The notes under the pieces are model-generated. The model was given only the letters and a program-made list of their open reading frames with translations. It was not told the DNA's origin and did not search any database. A stretch of DNA of 20,336 nucleotides from a virus, in the IMG/VR virus record IMGVR_UViG_3300049595_000110, positions 1 through 20,336 of that record; one strand, written 5' to 3'. Shown in pieces: positions 5,677-12,049 of the stretch (within the stretch, counting starts at the first letter, position 1; each line of letters begins with the position of its first letter). Made by a program: the position numbers and the translations under genes.

Positions 5677-5868
5677 CTACTTAGTAAGCCCAAACTCTGG
5701 TGCTGACTTGTCCAATGCTTTTAATATAGGACCAACTAAACCTGCAACAAATGCTGCTGCTAATACTTTAGGGTCACGTTGCCCTGCTGTATACAATGCA
5801 ACTGCTGCGGCAGCAGCGGCACGAATGTATGAGAGTGCAATTTGTTTTGCTTTTTCTTTATTTATCAT
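5677..5868 (-). CDS. Small membrane protein, possible holin
   Basis: Protein of 63 residues with a basic N-terminus (MINKEKAKQ), an Ala-rich helix (AAAAAAVALYTAG) and a second hydrophobic helix (VLAAAFVAGLVGPIL) joined by a QRDPK turn, then a polar tail ending FGLTK. Two short transmembrane helices are plausible. Similar Ala-rich peptides with a DPK turn occur beside endolysins in actinophages. The start is well supported by TAAGGAG five bases upstream. It follows the endolysin by eight bases and is the last gene of the late operon before the terminator. A holin role is inferred from size and place only. Confidence 0.7.
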   Translation of the reverse strand: MINKEKAKQIALSYIRAAAAAAVALYTAGQRDPKVLAAAFVAGLVGPILKALDKSAPEFGLTK

Positions 5869-5876
5869 GGTTCTCC

Positions 5877-6614
5877 TTAAAGGAACTTAATTAATTCAGC
5901 CCAAGTTTTTGGACCGATGATACCATTGGAATCAATTACATCGTGATTATCTTGGAACTTAATCACAGCAGCCTTGGTCTTAGGACCATAGATTCCATCA
6001 GCAACTAAAGCAAGGGCTTTTTGTACAATCTTTACGCCATTGCTTCTATCCCCAGGTTTAATAGTCCCAGGAAATTCTGGTTTATCTGATACTGGTATAG
6101 CAACATTAACTTCATTGCCTACATAGTTGGGGCGACCAAAACCTACAATAGATACCATTACCTTTTTCTTATTGGCAATATATCCACGAGTCTTAACGGC
6201 TACCTCACCACCATTACGCTGGTCTCCCTTGGGATTACCAGCAGTATTACCCTCGATACAAGTAACAGTTCCATCTCCGTTGTTTTCAATTACAATACCA
6301 ACGTGAGAGATTCTATCTACGTTATCTCCAGGGAAATCAAAGAAAGCAATATCGCCAGGTACTGGCTTAGCATTCTTAGCATCAGTCCAAACGTTCATCT
6401 TTTTAAATGCACCAGCACCAGCCACAGTAGATACCATATTAGGTACCTTTACTCCTGCTTGGTTAGCACACCACATAACAAATGAACCACACCAAGGTAG
6501 AAAGTTTGCCTTAGTAAAGGCACCATACTTGGTTTCATTATTCTTTGGACCTTCGATAGTTCCAACTTCTTTTTTGGCAACCTCAAGGATTGCAGCAACT
6601 GTTCCCTTTTTCAT
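5877..6614 (-). CDS. Endolysin: CHAP amidase/peptidase with PG-binding domain
   Basis: Protein of 245 residues. The N-terminal catalytic domain (about 5-160) is CHAP/NlpC-like, with the nucleophile in PWCGSFV (Cys42), the PGDIAFF turn (86-92), the SHVGIV histidine (His104) and a CIEGN segment (119-123) supplying the polar partner. The C-terminal region (about 183-245) is a peptidoglycan-binding domain of PF01471 type, with repeated GIYGPKT / GIIGPKTW elements. It should cleave the host cell wall peptide at the end of infection. There is no signal peptide, so it depends on a holin for release. The start ATG overlaps the upstream TAA (TAATG). Membrane-protein genes flank it on both sides, forming the lysis cassette. 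Confidence 0.92.
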   Translation of the reverse strand: MKKGTVAAILEVAKKEVGTIEGPKNNETKYGAFTKANFLPWCGSFVMWCANQAGVKVPNMVSTVAGAGAFKKMNVWTDAKNAKPVPGDIAFFDFPGDNVDRISHVGIVIENNGDGTVTCIEGNTAGNPKGDQRNGGEVAVKTRGYIANKKKVMVSIVGFGRPNYVGNEVNVAIPVSDKPEFPGTIKPGDRSNGVKIVQKALALVADGIYGPKTKAAVIKFQDNHDVIDSNGIIGPKTWAELIKFL

Positions 6615-6925
6615 TAGTTATAGTTAGGGTCAATCTTTGCTTGCTTATCTGCAGCCTGACGAGTTTCTACTTCTGTATCAGCAACAGTCTTTGCGCCTTT
6701 ATCTACAGTTGAAAATGCGGCATTAATTTCATCAAGAGATAATTTGCCATCATCCATAAATGCACGGGCTAACTTTTCTACTACTGCTGCTACTGCTGTA
6801 AGACCAGCCACAGTTACTGCTGTTATTGTATCTACACCAGCGATAGCACCAGCGCCAATCACAGATAAACCGCTTGCTGCAAATACTGCAACAATACGCA
6901 TTAATACATTTTTTAACGAGGCCAT
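6614..6925 (-). CDS. Holin-like membrane protein with half EF-hand motif
   Basis: Protein of 103 residues. Two hydrophobic helices (about 8-30 and 33-50) are joined by a short AGVDT turn. They are followed by a DDGKLSLDEINAAF segment (58-71) that looks like the second half of an EF-hand loop and is common behind holin helices in phages, then a charged Ala-rich tail. Its position directly before the endolysin, with TAATG coupling, makes it the strongest holin candidate here. AAGGAA precedes the ATG at 6925. No biochemical function can be proven from sequence. Confidence 0.78.
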   Translation of the reverse strand: MASLKNVLMRIVAVFAASGLSVIGAGAIAGVDTITAVTVAGLTAVAAVVEKLARAFMDDGKLSLDEINAAFSTVDKGAKTVADTEVETRQAADKQAKIDPNYN

Positions 6926-6944
6926 TTCATTTCCTTATCTATTG

Positions 6945-7043
6945 TTAAATTGACATCCAACCTTGATATTCAGCCTCTGGATTATCCATCAGCCATTGTT
7001 GCCTTAATTTATTTTGGTGTTCCCAATCAATATCATTACTCAT
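6945..7043 (-). CDS. 32-residue Trp-rich microprotein
   Basis: ATG at 7043 to TAA at 6945-6947. The peptide has three Trp residues (DWEHQ, QQWLMD, GWMSI) and an acidic, polar character with no membrane helix. It overlaps the end of the upstream 55-residue membrane-protein gene by eight bases. No good Shine-Dalgarno is visible, so it would depend on coupled translation. It fills an otherwise empty gap between two lysis-region genes. I cannot assign a family. Confidence 0.5.
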   Translation of the reverse strand: MSNDIDWEHQNKLRQQWLMDNPEAEYQGWMSI

Positions 7044-7203
7044 CGTTAGAGTTACGCAATGGATAAGTGATTGCCCAAACTACTAAAGTCAGTATGATTG
7101 CATAACCAACTACAGTCTTTGCAGAGCCAGTCAATACAACCCAAGCAATAAACATACCTAGCAAGGTCCATAATTGTTGAACCATATCTTTTAATACTTT
7201 CAA
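7036..7203 (-). CDS. 55-residue two-helix membrane protein, holin candidate
   Basis: The frame starts at TTG 7203, six bases after AAGGAG, and ends at TAA 7036-7038. A short basic N-terminus (MKVLKDMVQQ) is followed by helix 11-26 (LWTLLGMFIAWVVLTG), a SAKT turn, helix 30-49 (containing GYAIILTLVVWAITYP) and an acidic tail. This is a helical hairpin of small-holin size. The TTG overlaps the stop of the upstream secreted-protein gene by four bases (TTGA), so translation is coupled. It is distinct from the two other small membrane proteins nearby. Its ORF is under 60 codons and easily missed. Confidence 0.7.
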   Translation of the reverse strand: MKVLKDMVQQLWTLLGMFIAWVVLTGSAKTVVGYAIILTLVVWAITYPLRNSNDE

Positions 7204-8417
7204 GGTTTTCTCCTTTTGTATAACTTAATGTTGTCATTTGATGGCACACTAGTACCTCCACTTGTAGGTGTAGGTGTGGCTGTTTTAGCAGCGGAAGTTA
7301 CGGCTACTGCATTAACAGCAGCCTGAGTAGCAATAACGGAAGCAATGATTGTATTCTCTGATTCTGTTCTTTCTTCTTCAGACATATCAGCACCTATATT
7401 TGAAAGAGCAGTAAGCACCTCTGCTGGGTTATCAAAGATTGCTGAGATTAACTCTGCTGGATTCTCTAATAACTGTAGGGCTACTACTGTGCCAGCCTCA
7501 AGCACTACACCATTGTCTAATTGAACTGGTGTTTCAGGTGCAAGGGTTTCTAATTCAACTTCATTTGCCTGTACAACTTCTTCTACAGGTGGTGCTTCTT
7601 CTTCAACAGGTGGCTCTTGTTCTTCCATAGGTGGCTCTTCAGCCTCTACAGGTGGTTCCTCGACTGGGATAGGTGGTTCTTCCACTTCCTCAGGGGGTTC
7701 CTCAGCCTCTATAGGAGGCTCTTCTGCCTCTACTGGAGGTTCTTCAGCCTCAATGGGTGGTTCTTCTACTTCTGCTGGAGGCTCAGGCTCTACAGCAGGG
7801 GGAGGAATAACAATTGCAGGGGGTTCAGGTGCTACAACAGGAGGCTCAGGAGCAGGGGTTGGTGCTACTGGAGTACTGGTATCTACCGTTGCTGTAGTTC
7901 CATCAACTGTTGAAGTATTGGTATCAACCACAACAGTACCTGTATCTACTACTACAGTAGAGGTATCTCTAGGTGGTATCAAGTTACTGCTTAAAGTATA
8001 AGTTCCTATTGGTCTTTGACCAGCAACTACATAGTCATAAGATGTAGCACGAATTGTATAAGTATCAGCGTTTAATGTTCCGCTAAGTGCTGATGCAAAA
8101 TAATTATTTATAGAATGGTTACTATCATCATCTCCCCTAATAGGGTTGACGGTAGTGCTATCAGCAACGCCACGATATAACCATATCCAAGAATCTACCC
8201 AAGCCACACGCTCTACTGTTTGTGAATCAACCACTTCAAATCGTGGTCCAGTAGTGGTAGTAATTGTATAGGCTGTTGTTGTATCTACTTGAACTACTAC
8301 ATCTACATAAGCAGTCGTAGCATCAAGATTAATTATTACATCTTCTGCGCTTGCTGGATTTGGTATAAAAAGTAAACTAATCCCTATTACTAAGGAGCAT
8401 ATAAATTTGGTCAACAC
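7200..8417 (-). CDS. Secreted protein: signal peptide, PPC-like domain, Pro/Glu repeats
   Basis: Protein of 405 residues. Residues 1-24 form a Sec signal peptide (basic start, LVIGISLLFI core, PASA cleavage site). Residues about 25-145 look like a bacterial pre-peptidase C-terminal (PPC) beta domain, with RGDDDSNHSINNYF and TYTIRATSY ... GTYTLSS. Thr/Val-rich linkers (150-185) are followed by a Pro/Glu repeat region (about 185-280) built on EEPPxEA units. A conserved-looking helical domain (about 315-380, with ENPAELISAIFDNPAEVL) and a basic C-terminus (KLYKRRKP) complete it. It would be exported by the infected cell. No membrane anchor or catalytic motif is seen. The start is GTG 8417 with a weak ribosome site. 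It overlaps the next upstream membrane gene by 41 bases. The function is unknown. Confidence 0.82.
   Translation of the reverse strand: MLTKFICSLVIGISLLFIPNPASAEDVIINLDATTAYVDVVVQVDTTTAYTITTTTGPRFEVVDSQTVERVAWVDSWIWLYRGVADSTTVNPIRGDDDSNHSINNYFASALSGTLNADTYTIRATSYDYVVAGQRPIGTYTLSSNLIPPRDTSTVVVDTGTVVVDTNTSTVDGTTATVDTSTPVAPTPAPEPPVVAPEPPAIVIPPPAVEPEPPAEVEEPPIEAEEPPVEAEEPPIEAEEPPEEVEEPPIPVEEPPVEAEEPPMEEQEPPVEEEAPPVEEVVQANEVELETLAPETPVQLDNGVVLEAGTVVALQLLENPAELISAIFDNPAEVLTALSNIGADMSEEERTESENTIIASVIATQAAVNAVAVTSAAKTATPTPTSGGTSVPSNDNIKLYKRRKP
7578..7796 (-). repeat. Pro/Glu-rich repeat (EEPPxEA units)
   Basis: Residues about 208-280 of the secreted protein repeat a seven-residue unit of the form EEPP(I/V)EA. 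At the DNA level it is a 21-base unit on the - strand, seen as imperfect GGTGGTTCTTC-type repeats on the + strand. The copies have drifted at third positions. Such regions form stiff extended polyproline rods and easily change copy number. Confidence 0.8.
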
Positions 8418-8580
8418 GGGTTTCCAATCGGGTAATGCGTCCCTCTAGATTATGTCCCCCGTTACCATCAGGTTTAAGTTCTGATAGATAATGTTTTACT
8501 AACCATCTAATTGAACCAGCAAAACTGGCTACAATTGTTGCGACCGCTACTGCTAAGCCAGCCCAATCTGCGCTACTCAT
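8377..8580 (-). CDS. Small membrane protein with coiled-coil tail
   Basis: Protein of 67 residues with one hydrophobic helix (about 6-28, AGLAVAVATIVASFAGSIRWLV), a flexible Gly/Asn linker near 38-44 and a C-terminal amphipathic helix (GRITRLETRVDQIYMLL) that looks like a short coiled coil. The layout is N-out/C-in or a membrane-anchored oligomer. It is shared by many small actinophage proteins annotated as holins or DUF2746-like. The ATG overlaps the tail-protein stop (TAATG). Its 3' end overlaps the secreted-protein gene by 41 bases. It may be an antiholin, spanin-like or holin component. Confidence 0.75.
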   Translation of the reverse strand: MSSADWAGLAVAVATIVASFAGSIRWLVKHYLSELKPDGNGGHNLEGRITRLETRVDQIYMLLSNRD

Positions 8581-10841
8581 TATACGGTCCTAATCGTAAT
8601 TTCAATTACGCCTCCGAATCCATCAAACCTTCTGTCTGGTGGAGTCATGCGAGTAAATGAGATTTGTTCAATAATTACTTGACGAGTTTCGCCAGTAGTT
8701 AGGTCTTGCCAGGTAACAACATCGCCACCTTCTTCTATGTTTTCTAATATTTGTAATCTTTGTAAGGCTGAACCTTCATAGCCAGATATTACATTGTATC
8801 TATCTGTCTCTATATCAAAGCAATAAACAGGAAACTTTAAGTTTCTTTGTCTAGGCGTAGCAATAGTAGCCTTGGCCTGATAACCCTTAAATATAGGACC
8901 AGTTGATGTAGTACTTGAGTCACGATTAAATGTAAATTTATATGCTACATATTCTTGTGCAGTTTGAGGCTGAGATGTAGTTACCTCAACAGCAGTTACT
9001 CCTGCTTCATAGGTAATGTGGTCATATGGAACATCATTCTTATCTATAGTTGCTAGTGTTAATGAACCTTTAGTAAAGTCACCACGTGCTAATAGACGCT
9101 TAAAGTTCTTAGGTTCAAGGGTACCGTATCTAATATAACCACTAGTTAAGTAACCAGTTGGGGCAAGAGTAGATGCTGACTCAAGATAGATAGCACCATT
9201 GGTAGCCTCATATGCAGTACAGAATGTAAGTCTATTTGTAGCCCCAAGAAATGCAACACCTGTTGTGTAATGCTCTGTTGCTTGTGTTACTTGCAGGTCA
9301 TTAGCATAGGCAAAACGTAAAGTTTCAAGTTCGTTACCTAAATCAATACGAATAAGACCAGCATCTAATGCACCAATACCAGAGGCTGCCCAGATAAATC
9401 TATCTCTTGCAGCAAAGTCATACACTGGTTGTGATGATTCAAATATTAATGGACCATAAGATAGAGAACCATCTTGGTCATTTATATCTGCTACACGCAT
9501 ACCCTTGTTAGTGCCTATGCACATGTATCCTAAATAGTAATAAAGTTTCTCAACTATCTCACCAGCAGGTAACTCCGCAGCCACTACGGCTGAGGTAAGA
9601 GTAGGCATTACTCCTGCGGTTGATAGCGTGTACTTCTGAATAGTTGAGTAAATACCTGAGTGTCCAGCAGTATAGATAGCAGGACCAGAAGCAGACACAG
9701 ATGTGTAATGGTAGTTAGTATTAGGGTTAGTATAAATAGCAGTAGGTAAAGAGGTGGCAGATGTAGTTACTTCATACACTGCATTATTTACGCAAAGAAC
9801 AATACGGTCTTTAACAAACTCCATTGCTGCATATTTAATTTCAATGTTGCCGTCTTGGAACATCTGGGTAACATCACCAGATGCGCTAGGGTTAGAAGAA
9901 CCACTAATTGAATCTCCAGATAATGGTTTCTTAAACATAGTAAGACGCTGATTACCGCCTGATGTTTTGTTAGTTATCCAATAGGCATTAACACCATCAT
10001 CGCAAATTGCATATACTTTTTTATCAGTACCAGCAAGGTAATCAATGTAATGAATTACTGGGTCAGTTACACCAGTACCTGCTGGAGATACAGCAGTAGA
10101 GACTACGTCACCTGAGGTTTTAGCATAAGTAAAAGTAGTTGCTGTAGGCACAGTTGCAACACGGTAGGTACCATTAAATGTAGCATCTACCCCAGTAATA
10201 GTTATATCCATACCAACAGTTAGTCCATGTGATGCTGATGTGGTAAGGGTTACCACGTTAGTAGTCAAAGCCTTATTAGTAATAGATACAGTAATTGCTG
10301 GATAGATTTTATCTACATCGTATTCATCGTGTAGTAATACACCGTTTACATTACTCCATTGAATAGAACGAACGTGTTGATTAGGATGTTGATGGTCAGT
10401 ACCAACTACAGGACCAGTAGTAACGTGTGTATTTTCTGTATCTTTAAGTAGGGTTACCTGTCCCTTGGTCCAAACATCTACATTTTGTGAATCAGTAAAT
10501 CTATGGGCTACTACTTCACCAGCAGATGGGTCATAAAATTTAATACCAGTACCACTATGAAAAGATGATTGGCTTCTTAACCACCAACCTGTAAGTGATT
10601 GCTCACCTGGCTCTTGGTTATTATCAAATTGTTCTTTACGATACGGAGCAGTCTGTCTAATGTAAGGTCGTTCATCAGCAATAGCATAGAAGAATGGTTG
10701 CCCACCTAGGGCTACATCGTATGACTCTCCTGAGTTTTGCCATGTTGAAGTTGAAGATAGGATACCAATATCAACCGCAATTGCTCTACCAATATCAGCA
10801 ACAGGTGAACCACGACCTTCGGTTATATCACGACCAGCCAC
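8580..10841 (-). CDS. Large virion tail protein (nozzle/minor-tail-like)
   Basis: Protein of 753 residues, beta-rich throughout with repeated strand-turn units, and no signal peptide or membrane segment. Residues about 184-257 hold an inserted module with SHGLTVGMDITITGV and TFNGTYRVATV, a small beta domain reused in many phage structural proteins. The middle (about 265-560) has repeated blade-like segments (VYAICDDGVNAYWI, IYTAGHSGIYST, MCIGTNKGMRVADI, FIWAASGIGALDAG) that resemble a beta-propeller. This fits a podovirus tail nozzle or a large minor tail protein. Start GTG 10841 lies four bases after AAGGAG. It follows the glycosyltransferase. The structural role is strongly suggested by size, composition and late-operon position; the exact part of the tail is inference. 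Confidence 0.78.
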   Translation of the reverse strand: MAGRDITEGRGSPVADIGRAIAVDIGILSSTSTWQNSGESYDVALGGQPFFYAIADERPYIRQTAPYRKEQFDNNQEPGEQSLTGWWLRSQSSFHSGTGIKFYDPSAGEVVAHRFTDSQNVDVWTKGQVTLLKDTENTHVTTGPVVGTDHQHPNQHVRSIQWSNVNGVLLHDEYDVDKIYPAITVSITNKALTTNVVTLTTSASHGLTVGMDITITGVDATFNGTYRVATVPTATTFTYAKTSGDVVSTAVSPAGTGVTDPVIHYIDYLAGTDKKVYAICDDGVNAYWITNKTSGGNQRLTMFKKPLSGDSISGSSNPSASGDVTQMFQDGNIEIKYAAMEFVKDRIVLCVNNAVYEVTTSATSLPTAIYTNPNTNYHYTSVSASGPAIYTAGHSGIYSTIQKYTLSTAGVMPTLTSAVVAAELPAGEIVEKLYYYLGYMCIGTNKGMRVADINDQDGSLSYGPLIFESSQPVYDFAARDRFIWAASGIGALDAGLIRIDLGNELETLRFAYANDLQVTQATEHYTTGVAFLGATNRLTFCTAYEATNGAIYLESASTLAPTGYLTSGYIRYGTLEPKNFKRLLARGDFTKGSLTLATIDKNDVPYDHITYEAGVTAVEVTTSQPQTAQEYVAYKFTFNRDSSTTSTGPIFKGYQAKATIATPRQRNLKFPVYCFDIETDRYNVISGYEGSALQRLQILENIEEGGDVVTWQDLTTGETRQVIIEQISFTRMTPPDRRFDGFGGVIEITIRTV

Positions 10842-10842
10842 G

Positions 10843-11589
10843 TTACTCCTTAGGTTTTAGTTTTTCTGCTTCTTCTTTTAATTTTGCTGCTTGTTCTTGC
10901 ATCGCAACCATATTCCAATATAGTGCGTAGTAATCTATATCTAAACTAAATCGTTTCATATGCTTTACTAACGCACCTGTATGGGCGTGTACTGGTATGC
11001 CAGCAGCCCTTACCTTGCGGAAGAAAACAATATCTTCACCAATAAACTGGTCGCCTAATCCCTCTTGCTCAGCAAACATAGACTGGCTAGGATACTTAGC
11101 ACGTAATTTTGGCACAATAGATTTGTGCATTAGCACAAACCCCATACCAGCAGAGTCAACCTCTAGTAATTTATCTTTAGGTAGTGGATGTATGTACTGG
11201 ATTTCATACTCAGATATGTTCTTAAAGATACAAGGGAATGGTCTCATAACTGAGGACTCATTCTCCTTTGAAATAAAGTAAACACCACTAACTATTGGGC
11301 GTAGGTCTTTATCTGCTGCGTCCCATACCTTCTTAAGTACATCTGTAGTTAGATAGATGTCTGAATCTACCCATAGTATCCAGTCTGTCTTAACATCATT
11401 AGCCCATTTATCAAAGGCTACTTGTCTTTGTCTGCCTATCTGATTGCCTTGCACACGCATAGCATTGTTAATATGCATGCCTGCTTGTGGTGCTGTAAGT
11501 ATTACGTAGGTTAAACCTTCGGCAAACTTACCATCTACCATACCATTATCACACCAAGCAATGGTTACTGTTTCTTTTGGTCTTATCAT
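10843..11589 (-). CDS. GT-A family glycosyltransferase
   Basis: Protein of 248 residues with a GT2-like GT-A fold. An N-terminal nucleotide-binding part is followed by the WVDSDIYL motif, with the metal-binding Asp75-Ser-Asp77. Further on are VDSAGMGFVLMHKS (144-157), a GEDIVFF acid motif (184-190) and a KHMKRF histidine (His210) that can complete the metal site. The C-terminal tail is a charged coiled coil (KLKEEAEKLKPKE). It should transfer a sugar from an NDP-sugar to an acceptor that cannot be named from sequence. Being embedded between fibre and tail genes suggests glycosylation of virion proteins or alteration of host surface sugars. Start ATG 11589 has AAGGGG upstream; the 58-base gap before it holds no clear gene. 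Confidence 0.85.
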   Translation of the reverse strand: MIRPKETVTIAWCDNGMVDGKFAEGLTYVILTAPQAGMHINNAMRVQGNQIGRQRQVAFDKWANDVKTDWILWVDSDIYLTTDVLKKVWDAADKDLRPIVSGVYFISKENESSVMRPFPCIFKNISEYEIQYIHPLPKDKLLEVDSAGMGFVLMHKSIVPKLRAKYPSQSMFAEQEGLGDQFIGEDIVFFRKVRAAGIPVHAHTGALVKHMKRFSLDIDYYALYWNMVAMQEQAAKLKEEAEKLKPKE

Positions 11590-11647
11590 TATAGTCCCCT
11601 TATATTTGATTAGATGAGCAGTTTTAATCCGTGCTCAGGGATATAGA

Positions 11648-12049
11648 TTATACTGCAGGTATTGCTACTTTAATCCACTCTTTATTTATTTCAGACCACT
11701 TATAGAAGTATTCTTCCGTATCTTCTGGTTTAACAACTGGTGCTACCCATTGATAGGTTGTGTAATCTAATTTCCAAGATGGAAATGGTTGTGGTGCTAA
11801 GAATACATTAAATGATTCATCATATTTTCCACCAACCGTAGCATAATTTGCACGAATATTTCCATTGTAAGAAGTGCGTTTACAAGTTAGTCCAGCAAAT
11901 TGAGGTTGAGCAGCATAAAATTGCTCCCAAGCCTCACTTGAGCCACCAACTTGAGTGCCATCTAAATCAGTTTGTATTACATTTTCATCAACCCCAGTAA
12001 TTACTTTAACTACTATATTGTCTGAATTAATAAGTGCATAGTGTGCCAT
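11648..12049 (-). CDS. Fibre-associated / tail-fibre accessory protein
   Basis: Protein of 133 residues starting MAHYALI at ATG 12049, which overlaps the fibre stop (TAATG). The N-terminus (HYALINSDNIVVKVI) and the later APQPFPSWKLD and YQWVAPVVKP segments resemble small proteins that follow tail-fibre genes in aquatic phages, where they act as fibre assembly or tip proteins. It is rich in Tyr and Trp with mostly beta character. Chaperone versus structural tip cannot be decided from sequence. It is followed by the glycosyltransferase after a 58-base gap. Confidence 0.7.
   Translation of the reverse strand: MAHYALINSDNIVVKVITGVDENVIQTDLDGTQVGGSSEAWEQFYAAQPQFAGLTCKRTSYNGNIRANYATVGGKYDESFNVFLAPQPFPSWKLDYTTYQWVAPVVKPEDTEEYFYKWSEINKEWIKVAIPAV

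Noticed and set aside
7052-7261. 69-codon - strand frame with several Cys
   Set aside because: It overlaps the better supported 55-residue membrane gene and the end of the secreted-protein gene in another frame, and has no suitable ribosome site.
7617-8001. + strand frames opposite the proline-rich protein
   Set aside because: They are shadows of the EEPP repeat, giving Phe/Trp/Arg-rich or Gly/Ser-rich translations of low plausibility.
11590-11647. Possible promoter or regulatory hairpin in the 58-base gap before the glycosyltransferase
   Set aside because: A 5-bp GAGCA/TGCTC stem and AT-rich hexamers exist, but no spaced -35/-10 pair is convincing.
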